From Streptomyces atratus (GTDB lineage Bacteria; Actinomycetota; Actinomycetes; Streptomycetales; Streptomycetaceae): a DNA stretch of 64,000 nucleotides. Position 1 is the stretch's first letter; each line of letters opens with the position of its first letter. A program made the translations under genes and the position numbers. Of the stretch, positions 19,091-26,608 are shown in pieces. The notes under the pieces were generated by a model. It made no database searches and was not told the origin of the DNA. It saw only the letters and a list, made by a program, of their open reading frames with translations. The stretch covers positions 62,001 to 126,000 of the forward strand of contig NZ_FPJO01000002.1 of the NCBI RefSeq assembly GCF_900119365.1, read 5' to 3'.

Positions 19091-20050
19091 TCAGCCGAAG
19101 AGGGCGCTGACGCGGTCGTCCTCGTCCGGCCCCCAGGTGAGGGCGGCGCCGTGGGCGGATTCCGGTCTGCGATGGCGCAGGGCCAGCGGCAGCACCCGGC
19201 GGACGTGGTCGGGTTCGACCTGCCGGTGCCCGTCCCGTGCGGCCAGCGCACGGGCTGTCTTCGCCACGAGGAGGTCACCGCGCTGCCCGATCGCGCCCAG
19301 CAGTTCCGCCGCCTCGGCACAGAGCCCGCTCACGCTCTCGTCGAGCCGGATGTCCTTCAGCCGGTCCCTCGCCTCCAGAAGCGCGGTACGCAGTGTGTCG
19401 TCCTCGTCCTGTGCGGCGCGCAGCCAGGCGGAGTCCTCGGCCTCCAGTTCCTCCTCGAAGGTGAGCACGGTCGTGATCATCCGCCGGCGCTCGTCGAGGT
19501 CCAGCTCGGACGCCGCCACCATCAGGCCGAAGCGGTCGAGCAGCTGGGCCCGCAGGCTGCCCTCTTCGGGGTTCATGGTGCCGACGAGTCCGAACGTCAG
19601 CTGCCTGGCCAGGTCGATGCCCTCGCGCTGGATGGACAGCACACCGGTGGAGACGACGTCCAGGATGATGTTGACGAGGTGGTCGTCCAACAGGTTGACC
19701 TCGTCGATGTACAGCAGTCCTTTTCTGTCGGCCTCTTCGAGCAGGCCGGGCTGCGGCTTCGCCACGCCCCGCATCAGCGAGTCCAGTTCCCAGCCGCCGA
19801 CCACCCGGTCGTCGGTCGCGTTGATCGGGAGCGTGACGGGCAGTTCGCCGCCGGACATCAGCGCGAAGGCGCGGACCACGGTGGATTTGGCGGTGCCCCG
19901 CTGCCCGGCGATCAGCACCCCGCCGATCCTCGGGGCGATGAAGTTGAGCTCCAGGGCCAGCTTGAGGTCCTCCTGCCCGACGATCCGGCTGTACGGGAGG
20001 ATCGGCACCCGGGGTGCCGGGGCGGCGGCCCGGGACTGTGGCTCGCTCAT
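19091..20050 (-). CDS. MoxR/ChlI-like AAA+ ATPase B
   Basis: A 319-residue AAA+ ATPase of the chelatase I clade. Walker A is GQRGTAKST at about residues 49-57, Walker B is LLYIDEVNLL at 113-122, sensor 1 lies in GTMNPEEG, and the pattern LLDRFGLMV gives the arginine finger. The C-terminal helical lid follows (RGDLLVAKTARALAARDG). No chlorophyll or cobalamin genes are nearby, so a metal chelatase role is unlikely. It partners the ChlD-like protein 7 bases downstream and overlaps the Trypco1-B stop by 4 bases. Confidence 0.88.
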   Translation of the reverse strand: MSEPQSRAAAPAPRVPILPYSRIVGQEDLKLALELNFIAPRIGGVLIAGQRGTAKSTVVRAFALMSGGELPVTLPINATDDRVVGGWELDSLMRGVAKPQPGLLEEADRKGLLYIDEVNLLDDHLVNIILDVVSTGVLSIQREGIDLARQLTFGLVGTMNPEEGSLRAQLLDRFGLMVAASELDLDERRRMITTVLTFEEELEAEDSAWLRAAQDEDDTLRTALLEARDRLKDIRLDESVSGLCAEAAELLGAIGQRGDLLVAKTARALAARDGHRQVEPDHVRRVLPLALRHRRPESAHGAALTWGPDEDDRVSALFG

Positions 20051-20460
20051 GAGGGTGTCGCCGTGGCAGTGGCCTGCCCCTCGTTGCCGGGCTGCCAGCG
20101 GAAGGTGACCTGGATCTGCGCCTCGGCACCGGCCTTCACCACGGCCGCCATACCGGCCTCGAAGGTGATCCCGACCTGGAGCTCGATCTCGTCGGGCCGC
20201 ATCCCCTCACCGAGGTCCCCGAGCCGACGCATCGCCTGGGCGGCGCAACGTCGCGCCAGATCGAGTCCGTCGCCGTACAGGTCCCCGGCGCCGGTCAGAA
20301 CGCGCCGGGCGGCGTCGGCGCCGCCCCTGGTGTCCCCGGAGTTGTAGAAGGATTCGGCGTCTCCGGTCGGCGCCGGTTCCGTCGCGAATGCCTCAGCATC
20401 CACGACGACCGGGATCGGGTCGCCCTCCCCCGGTGTCGCGGACCCGACGATGACCGTCAT
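20047..20460 (-). CDS. Trypco1 (CU044_2847-type) domain protein B
   Basis: A 137-residue small protein. Its second half matches the trypsin-co-occurring domain 1 pattern: RPDEIELQVGITFEAGMAAVVKAG followed by AQIQVTFRW, the same layout as the protein at 33204-33719. The domain is known only from gene neighbourhoods with trypsin-like proteases, MoxR and vWA genes; it has no assigned activity. ATG 20460 has a G-run ribosome site directly upstream; an in-frame GTG at 20481 is less likely. The stop overlaps the ATPase B start by 4 bases. It heads the second half of the cluster after an 85-base gap that may hold a promoter. Confidence 0.8.
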   Translation of the reverse strand: MTVIVGSATPGEGDPIPVVVDAEAFATEPAPTGDAESFYNSGDTRGGADAARRVLTGAGDLYGDGLDLARRCAAQAMRRLGDLGEGMRPDEIELQVGITFEAGMAAVVKAGAEAQIQVTFRWQPGNEGQATATATPS

Positions 20461-20545
20461 TCGCCCCCCCTGTTGCATCACAACTGACGTGTCCGGAAAG
20501 GATACTGACGGTCATTCACTTATCGAGAGCCTTTCCTGAAACGAA
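20461..20545 (-). promoter_or_regulatory. Gap with 7-bp inverted repeat inside the cluster
   Basis: This is the AT-richer gap between FxsT-A and Trypco1-B. Inverted arms GGAAAGG and CCTTTCC enclose a 28-base core (near 20497-20538). It is a candidate internal promoter/operator that would let the ChlI-ChlD-CHAT half be expressed separately, or a weak terminator. No consensus promoter boxes were identified with confidence. Confidence 0.3.
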
Positions 20546-23539
20546 TCAGATCATCTGCGGCTCGAAGTCCCAGTACGGACGGTTGCGGGAGCGGGCCGAG
20601 ACCGTGTGGACGTGCTGGGCGCCCAGTGTCGCGGCCAGGTCGCCCAATGCCTCCCGCTCGACCTTGTCCGCGCGCTCGCGGTCACGGATGCCGCGCAGGT
20701 CCGCGGCGTGTGCGATGCGTGCGGAGAGGGTCAGCGGGTGGGTCCGGCCGAGGACCTCGGTGGCCCTGGCGATGACCGCGTCCGTCAGCGCGGCCGCGGA
20801 TTCCGGGTCGCCCACCAGGTTGCGCAGCGCCGAGGCGTTCACCGCGCAGCCCAGGGTCCAGGGGTGGTGCTCCCCCACTGCTCGCGTCATGCCGGCGAGC
20901 GCCTCCTCCAACAGGGCGTGCGCGTGGTCGCGTTCACCCACGTTGCGGAGGATCAGGGCGTGATTGGCACGGGTTCCCGCCACGTACGGATGTTCCTCGC
21001 CGAGCATCTCCACATAGCCGTCGACCACCTTCTCGCTTATGGCCCTGGCCTGGTCGATGTCGGCGTGCTCGCGGGCGAAGAAACTCTGGCTCGCCGCGAA
21101 CATCATGGTCAGCGGGTCGATCTCGCCGAGCACCCGCTCGCTTCGTTCGAGAACCCGGGTGAACAGCGTCGCGGCCCTGGCACGCTCGCCCGAGCGGTAC
21201 TGGCAGAGCGCGAGATTGTGCTCGGCGCGCAGGGTCTGCGGGTTGTCGGGGCCCATGACCAGCCGGTGCACCCGGACGCTCTGGTTCTGGAGCGAGAGGG
21301 CGTCGCTGTAGCGGCCGAGCAGGCGCAGGTCGGTGGCGTAGTTGATCTCGGAGTAGAGCGTCCAGCCGTGACGCGGCCGCAACAGCTGACGGCGGGCGTC
21401 CAGGGTGCGGCGGTTGAGATCGAGTGCTTCCTCGTACCGGCCCAGCAGGCGCAGCGAGGTACCCAGGTTGTTCTGCGCGCTCAGCGTGCGCGAGTCCTGG
21501 TCGCCCAGGAGTTCGCGGTAGGCAGCGAGAATCCAGGCCGACATCTCCAGTGCCTCGTCATACCGGCCCAGACCCCGCAGGTCGGCGGCGAGGCCGCCGG
21601 CGGCACGGAGGTGTTCCAGGTCCTGGGCGCCGCGTTCGGCGCGGAGGTGGTCGACGGCGGCGCGTTCGATGGCTTCCGTGCCGGCGTAGTCGCCGACGGC
21701 CCGCAGCACGTTCGCGTAGTTGTAGCTGAGGTCCCAGACCCTGGGGTGGTCCTCGCCCAGGAGTTCCCGCCAGGCCTTCATGGCGCGCCGGCCCAGCTTG
21801 ATGCCGGCCCGGTACTCGCCGGAGAGGTACATGTAGCGCAGGCAGTTGAGCACCAGGGTGTGAACGGCCGGGTCGGTGCTGTTGAGTACGTCGGCCCACT
21901 TCAGGTGCGGGGTGATCTCGGCGTAGGCGGGCCACAGCCGGGTGTCGGTGGGGCGGCCGGGGTCCGCGGCGGCGAGGGCCCTGCGGACCACGTCGATGAA
22001 CTCGTGGCGGTCGCGTTCCGGCATGTCCTTGCCGACGATCTGGTGGACCATGCGGTGCATGTAGAGCGATTCGCCGGACGACGCCTCCTCGCCGGCCATC
22101 TCGTGGGACTCCAGGCGGACCACGGAGTACTGGCGGAGCTGGCCGATCGCCTTGTTCCACAGCAGCGGGTCGTTCATCAGGCCGGAGAGCTGTTCCGGCA
22201 GTTCGCCGGGAGGCAGTTCCCTCAGCAGTCGCACGGGGATGGAGCCGGGTGCGAAGAAGCTGCACAGGCGCAGCAGGTCGACGGATTCCGGGACGGTTTC
22301 CTTGAGCTTGTTCAGCAGTATCGACCAGGCGGTCTGGAAGGCGAGCGGGAAGTCGGCGGAGACCTTGACGACGTCCTGGTCGATGCCGCCTTCGAGGAGT
22401 TCGATGTACTCCTCGACGGACATGTCGGAGTCGTTGAGCCAGCCGGCCGTCTGGTCCAGGAGCAGCGGGAGGTCTTCGAGGGCCTCGGCCAGCTGGTCGG
22501 CGTCGTTCGGGGTCAGGCGTGGTGCGCGGCGGCGGATGAAGGCGACCGACTCGTCGCGTTCGTAGACCGGGACCTCGACGAGGTTGCTGTTGTGCTCGCT
22601 CCACTCCGGGTTGCGGGAGGTGATCAGGACGTGCCCGGGGCCGGTCGGCACCAGGTCCCAGATGTGTTCGGGCTCGTCCGCGCCGTCCAGCACCAGCAGC
22701 CAGTGGGAGTGCGGTTCGCCGCGGCGCAGCGCGTCGCGGACCGCGCGCAGCCGCTCCCCGTACTCGGCACCCGTGGACAGGCCCAGTTCGGGGGCGAGTT
22801 CGGCGAGCTTCTGGCGGTAGAGGGCGCGGCGGTCGGCGGGCACCCACCACACGACGTCGTACTCCGAGCCGAACCGGTAGACGTACTCCGCGGCCAGTTG
22901 GGTCTTGCCCACACCGGACATGCCGTGCAGGGTCACGACCCCGGCACCGGGTCCGGCGTCCTGGAGGGCCTGGTACGCCTTGCTGAGCAGCGCCTCTCGG
23001 CCGGTGAACCGGGTGTTGCGGCGAGGCACCCCGCCCCACACCTCGGGGGTGTCGGCCGGATACCGCGGCCCCTGCCTGGCCTCGACGGGCTCGGGCAACG
23101 GGTCGGTGGGCAGGCCCAGGCGCACCAGGAGCCGCCGCTCGGCCTCCTCGGCCCCGACATTGGTCAGGTCGGCCGCGGCGAGGGCCGAGGTGGCACCGGG
23201 GAGTGCGGAGGTGGTGACGCAGACGGCGGCGAAGCGGTCGGGGTCGGGGGCGACGACCTCGCGCAGCGCCCTGTTCCACTCCTCGTGACCGCGCGGGCCG
23301 AGCTGGAAGTACCAGTCGCTGAGGACCACCAGCACCCGGCCCCGGGAGAGCGTCAGATCGCGCAGCGAATCCTCCAGCGGGACCTCCACCGGAGGGTCCC
23401 AGCGCTGCTGGACCACCGTCACCCCGCGCCGCTCCAGGCGGTCCCCGATCCATGTCGCCCAGGCGCGGTTGAACCCGGCGAAACTGATGGTGACGGTTTG
23501 CGCCCCGGTTGCTCCAACTTGCCTACGCGTTCCGGGCAT
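20546..23539 (-). CDS. fxsT: FxsT-A: TIR-NB-ARC-TPR protein of an FxSxx-COOH RiPP system
   Basis: A 997-residue STAND protein. The TIR domain occupies about residues 15-140 (VTISFAGFNRAW, VLVVLSDWYFQ, GHEEW with Glu 86/87 as candidate NADase residues). NB-ARC follows with P-loop GMSGVGKT (206-213), Walker B LLVLDGADE (281-289) and LITSRNPEW as sensor. After a helical region the protein has many tetratricopeptide repeats (from about 560 on; repeated LRAEHNLALCQY and LLGRYEEAL units). It ends in WDFEPQMI. TPR proteins of this type accompany FxsA/FxsB genes. ATG 23539 has GGGAG upstream. Its TIR-NB-ARC DNA is nearly identical to FxsT-B. Confidence 0.85.
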   Translation of the reverse strand: MPGTRRQVGATGAQTVTISFAGFNRAWATWIGDRLERRGVTVVQQRWDPPVEVPLEDSLRDLTLSRGRVLVVLSDWYFQLGPRGHEEWNRALREVVAPDPDRFAAVCVTTSALPGATSALAAADLTNVGAEEAERRLLVRLGLPTDPLPEPVEARQGPRYPADTPEVWGGVPRRNTRFTGREALLSKAYQALQDAGPGAGVVTLHGMSGVGKTQLAAEYVYRFGSEYDVVWWVPADRRALYRQKLAELAPELGLSTGAEYGERLRAVRDALRRGEPHSHWLLVLDGADEPEHIWDLVPTGPGHVLITSRNPEWSEHNSNLVEVPVYERDESVAFIRRRAPRLTPNDADQLAEALEDLPLLLDQTAGWLNDSDMSVEEYIELLEGGIDQDVVKVSADFPLAFQTAWSILLNKLKETVPESVDLLRLCSFFAPGSIPVRLLRELPPGELPEQLSGLMNDPLLWNKAIGQLRQYSVVRLESHEMAGEEASSGESLYMHRMVHQIVGKDMPERDRHEFIDVVRRALAAADPGRPTDTRLWPAYAEITPHLKWADVLNSTDPAVHTLVLNCLRYMYLSGEYRAGIKLGRRAMKAWRELLGEDHPRVWDLSYNYANVLRAVGDYAGTEAIERAAVDHLRAERGAQDLEHLRAAGGLAADLRGLGRYDEALEMSAWILAAYRELLGDQDSRTLSAQNNLGTSLRLLGRYEEALDLNRRTLDARRQLLRPRHGWTLYSEINYATDLRLLGRYSDALSLQNQSVRVHRLVMGPDNPQTLRAEHNLALCQYRSGERARAATLFTRVLERSERVLGEIDPLTMMFAASQSFFAREHADIDQARAISEKVVDGYVEMLGEEHPYVAGTRANHALILRNVGERDHAHALLEEALAGMTRAVGEHHPWTLGCAVNASALRNLVGDPESAAALTDAVIARATEVLGRTHPLTLSARIAHAADLRGIRDRERADKVEREALGDLAATLGAQHVHTVSARSRNRPYWDFEPQMI
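22251..23495. repeat. Copy A of the ~1.25-kb near-identical duplicated segment
   Basis: Covers the TIR/NB-ARC coding part of FxsT-A and matches 14006-15250 at constant offset. Conservation drops sharply at both ends, where TPR coding sequence and the N-terminus begin, which fits gene conversion or recent duplication of the core only. Confidence 0.85.
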
Positions 23540-23620
23540 TCAACCGTCTCCCTGCCTCGATTCGAGCCTTGTCAACATACACCGGAGCATGGTCGTTCCG
23601 GCGGACAATCCCGGGGTCCT

Positions 23621-25018
23621 TCACGGCCTGTGCGAGCCGTTCCTCTGCTGCCATATCACCTTGGCGGTGGCCACGTATGCCTCCGCGCGCGCGAGGTGCC
23701 CCGTTGGAGGCGGGCAATCGTCCAGACGGTGGTAGAGCGTGATCATCTCGTTGACCAGCACCCGGCCTTCTCGGGTCAGTGCCGCCGATCCGGCCAGCAC
23801 GGGCAGGACCGCCCCGACCTGTTCGCGGCAGCGGGCGTGCTCGGCCCAGGCCAGGTCGCGGTGGGTGACGCGCCGCGCGGCGAGCGCGAACCGCTGCCAG
23901 TAGTCGGCGAGCGCGATGTGCGAGTAGGCGCCCTGGAGCAGGCCGTCGAAGGGGCGGGGATCGGAGCGCCAAGGTGCGAAGTGGCGGGGTTCCGGTCCCT
24001 CGTGGTGCAGCGGCACGAGGGCACTGAGCGCGGACAGCTTGGTGTGCTGGAGTTCGTGGACGAGGGTGGAGGCGAAGTAGGCGGGGGTGGCCGGCTTGCT
24101 GCTGAGGACGGCGCCGAACGCCTCGCGCCTGGTGCCGCTGCAATGTGCCGCGCTCTCCCCCACCGGCCCGGAGCCGGGCGGCGGGCCGAGCGGGACCAGG
24201 CAGCGCAGCAGGACCGCCGCCTCGGTGAGGCGGTGCTCGCCGCCGATGGCGAGCAGGGGTGTCACTCCGGCCCAGGACTCGGCCCACGCCTTGCGTTCGT
24301 GGTCGTCGATGTGGGTGGCCGCGCTCAGTCCGTGCGGCTGGAGTCCGCTGCCGTCGGTGCGGTACGGGTCGACGTCGTCCAGGGGTACCGGGCCGGTGCC
24401 GGACTGCACTGCGGGCAGGGCGAACACCGGCAGCCAGCGCGGGTCGGCCGAACCGGTCGTGCCGTCCGGCTGCGTGTGCGCAGAGAGGGGTGGCTCACTC
24501 ACGCCCTGATACATCGTCACCTCACCCTCGTGGAAGGTGATGTCGATCTCCTCGGACGGTGTGCGCAGCGCGCCCAGGGTGGGCAGGGACAGGAGCCCGT
24601 CGTGTGCGGTGAGGCGGGTCGTGAACGGGATTCCGGCACGGATCGCGGCCGCTGCGGCCAGGGCGCTCAAGTGGTCCAGGTCGGCGCGGAGTTCGGGTCC
24701 GGGTCCGGGGCCGGTGGCGGAGAGGCCGCGCAGGCAGCGTTGTGCCCAGGGACCGATGAGGGGGTGGAGCAGGACGGCGCGTACGGCGGTCCGGTCGGTG
24801 CGCTCGGCCGTCTCCAGCAGCGCCCAGTCCTGGCGCAGGCGGTCGAGCGCCCGGGGCGGGCAGATGGCCGTGGGGGCCGCCTCGGCCGCGTCGAGCAGGG
24901 CTCGCAGCAGGAGGAGCCGGTGGGTGTCCTGATCGCGCACGAGGACGCGAAGGGTCTCGGAGTCGCCCTCGGTGCGGCCCAGTTGGCGCAGCATGTGGTC
25001 CGGGAGTGGGGGGATCAT
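23621..25018 (-). CDS. HExxH-motif RiPP tailoring protein (peptide beta-hydroxylase-like)
   Basis: A 465-residue protein commonly found beside FxsB-type radical SAM enzymes. It carries HELQH at about residues 321-325 in STLVHELQHTKLSAL and a preceding region HRLTEAAVLLRCLVP. The family (HEXXH motif proteins, now named aKG-HExxH peptide beta-hydroxylases) uses the histidines to bind iron rather than zinc in characterised members, adding hydroxyl groups to RiPP precursors. This is family knowledge; the reaction here is inferred. ATG 25018 overlaps the FxsB stop (ATGA), so it is tightly coupled to the maturase, and FxsA is the obvious substrate. Confidence 0.82.
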   Translation of the reverse strand: MIPPLPDHMLRQLGRTEGDSETLRVLVRDQDTHRLLLLRALLDAAEAAPTAICPPRALDRLRQDWALLETAERTDRTAVRAVLLHPLIGPWAQRCLRGLSATGPGPGPELRADLDHLSALAAAAAIRAGIPFTTRLTAHDGLLSLPTLGALRTPSEEIDITFHEGEVTMYQGVSEPPLSAHTQPDGTTGSADPRWLPVFALPAVQSGTGPVPLDDVDPYRTDGSGLQPHGLSAATHIDDHERKAWAESWAGVTPLLAIGGEHRLTEAAVLLRCLVPLGPPPGSGPVGESAAHCSGTRREAFGAVLSSKPATPAYFASTLVHELQHTKLSALSALVPLHHEGPEPRHFAPWRSDPRPFDGLLQGAYSHIALADYWQRFALAARRVTHRDLAWAEHARCREQVGAVLPVLAGSAALTREGRVLVNEMITLYHRLDDCPPPTGHLARAEAYVATAKVIWQQRNGSHRP

Positions 25019-26208
25019 CGGCGTTCTCCTGCGGTTGCGTCGGACAGCCGGGCGGCGATGTGGCGTACCAGCCGTTCGAGGTCCGCGCAGTAGACGGACG
25101 GGTTGGCGAAGCCGTTCTCCGCGCGGTAGCGGTGTGCGTAGTGGCCGCCCCCGCAGACGCTCAGCAGCGGGCAGGCCCGGCAGGCTGCGGCGAGTGCGTC
25201 GGCGCCACCCCGGCGGGCGGCGACGCCGGGGTGGCGCAGGGCGTCGTCGAAGGTGTGGCGGAAGACGTCGAGGCCGGTGGCAGCGGCCGTGTCGTAGGCG
25301 GACTTGAGGGAGTCGACCTGTTCGATCGTCCCGTCCGTCTCGATCACGATCGCGTCGACCGGGTCGAGGCCGAGGGACTCGGTGGCGCCGGGCAGGCCCA
25401 GCAGCAGGGCGATGCACTCCTCGAAGAGCCGGATCCGGGTCTCCCGCCGTCCGGTGCGCCACCAGCGGTCGAAGACGGTGGTGAGCCAGTCGCCGTACGG
25501 GGTCGGACGGCCGGGCCCGGTGACCGGCAGGCCCGGTGGCGGGGTCGTCCAGTTGCCGTGCGGGAGCAGCAGGTCCAGGGCCGGGGGGCGCAGTTCGAGC
25601 AGCGACTCGTACATCTCGACGGGGTCGGTGTCCGGGTCGACGACGGTGAGGATGCCCGCGTAGGCCTCGGGGTGCCGGTCGGCGAGGAGCCGGGTGCCGC
25701 GCGAGGCGGCGGGCCAGGAGGGGCGTCCGGCGTGGTCGGTGCGCCGGCTGTTGTGGGCGGGCCGGCCGCCGTCGAGGCTGACGCCGATGCGTATGCCGTG
25801 CCGGGCGAGCGTGGCGACGCGGCTCTCGGTGAGGAGGGTGGCGTTGGTCTGGACGGTGGTGTGGACGGTGCAGCCGTCGGGCGTCAGGGCGCGTACCCGG
25901 TCGGCGAAGGCGGCCAGCCGGTCGGCGCCCGCCAGGAGGGGTTCGCCGCCGTGCAGGACGAGCGCGAGGTCCCGCAGTCCGTGGTCCGCCGCGTGTTCGG
26001 CGATGCGGTGCGCGGTGCGGTCCAGGACGGCGGGCGCGGCGGCGGCCGGCCGGTCGCGCCAGGTGCGGTCGGGGCCCTCGTACAGGTAGCAGTAGCGGCA
26101 GGCGAGATTGCAGCGGCCGTGCACCTTGACGATGAACTGCCCGAAGGAGAAGGGAAGTCGGCCGCTCTCGGTGCCCGGGAGCGGTTTCGGCGTCGCCTGT
26201 CGAGACAC
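25015..26208 (-). CDS. fxsB: FxsB-type radical SAM/SPASM cyclophane synthase
   Basis: A ~397-residue radical SAM enzyme. The cluster-binding motif CNLACRYC (Cys near 33, 37, 40) follows FGQFIVKVHGR, the family hallmark. SAM-binding strands include LVLHGGEPLL and RIGVSLDGG. A cysteine-rich C-terminal region (CRACPLLSVCGGGHYAHRY, then SVYCADLE) is the SPASM-like part holding auxiliary iron-sulfur clusters. Enzymes of this group join an aromatic ring to the beta-carbon two residues later in a precursor peptide. I chose GTG 26208, near the conserved domain; GTG 26310 would add 34 residues. The precursor candidate is the small gene just upstream. Confidence 0.88.
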   Translation of the reverse strand: MSRQATPKPLPGTESGRLPFSFGQFIVKVHGRCNLACRYCYLYEGPDRTWRDRPAAAAPAVLDRTAHRIAEHAADHGLRDLALVLHGGEPLLAGADRLAAFADRVRALTPDGCTVHTTVQTNATLLTESRVATLARHGIRIGVSLDGGRPAHNSRRTDHAGRPSWPAASRGTRLLADRHPEAYAGILTVVDPDTDPVEMYESLLELRPPALDLLLPHGNWTTPPPGLPVTGPGRPTPYGDWLTTVFDRWWRTGRRETRIRLFEECIALLLGLPGATESLGLDPVDAIVIETDGTIEQVDSLKSAYDTAAATGLDVFRHTFDDALRHPGVAARRGGADALAAACRACPLLSVCGGGHYAHRYRAENGFANPSVYCADLERLVRHIAARLSDATAGERR

Positions 26209-26352
26209 TCCCGCACCCCCGCGCCGTTCACATCCTCCGGCACGGCCCCCGTCGCCGTCCCGAGGCGAGTATCCCTGGCCTGTCGTACGGGCAAACGTGT
26301 GCCTCACCACGATGTCCTGTTCAACCGGGCCCCGGACCGAAATCGTGCGGCG

Positions 26353-26550
26353 TCAGAAGGCGTTGGTGAACCCCCACAGCATTTCCCGCGGCTGCTCGGC
26401 CCGCCCGCGCAGATCCGCGACCACCTCGGCGAGCACCGGATGGTCCAGTGTCCGCAGCGACTCCAGGTCGAGCCCCAGCAGATCCGGCAGCGCGTCCGGT
26501 CCGCCGGACGGTCCGCCCGCCGGTACGCCCTGGTGTTCCGTCTCGTTCAT
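26353..26550 (-). CDS. fxsA: FxsA-like RiPP precursor peptide with variant C-terminus
   Basis: A 65-residue peptide with a strong ribosome site (GGGGAGG before ATG 26550). The N-terminal two thirds is an acidic leader with a helix (LPDLLGLDLESLRTL, HPVLAEVVADL). The C-terminus is REMLWGFTNAF. Canonical FxsA peptides end F-x-S-x-x; here the same position reads F-T-N-A-F, so Asn replaces Ser in the three-residue cyclophane motif. Related three-residue cyclophane enzymes accept Asn or Asp at this position, so the peptide should still be a substrate of the adjacent FxsB. It sits 58 bases after the vWA-TPR stop. Confidence 0.8.
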   Translation of the reverse strand: MNETEHQGVPAGGPSGGPDALPDLLGLDLESLRTLDHPVLAEVVADLRGRAEQPREMLWGFTNAF

Positions 26551-26608
26551 CGTTCCTCCCCGTGACCTCGTGAATCCTGCCGTCCGCCGGTGCTCCTCTT
26601 CGAGCGGC

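Noticed and set aside
17233..20050. Magnesium or cobalt chelatase operon
   Set aside because: The I/D-like pair lacks a ChlH/CobN partner and lies among conflict-system genes; the vWA metal site is degenerate.
12409..23539. Possible AfsR/SARP-type transcription activators instead of FxsT
   Set aside because: NB-ARC and TPR are shared with AfsR, but the N-terminus is a TIR domain and there is no SARP DNA-binding domain.
20606..25093. 1495-codon plus-strand open frame across FxsT-A and the HExxH gene
   Set aside because: Shadow of two minus-strand genes; crosses gene boundaries and shows no recognisable domain.
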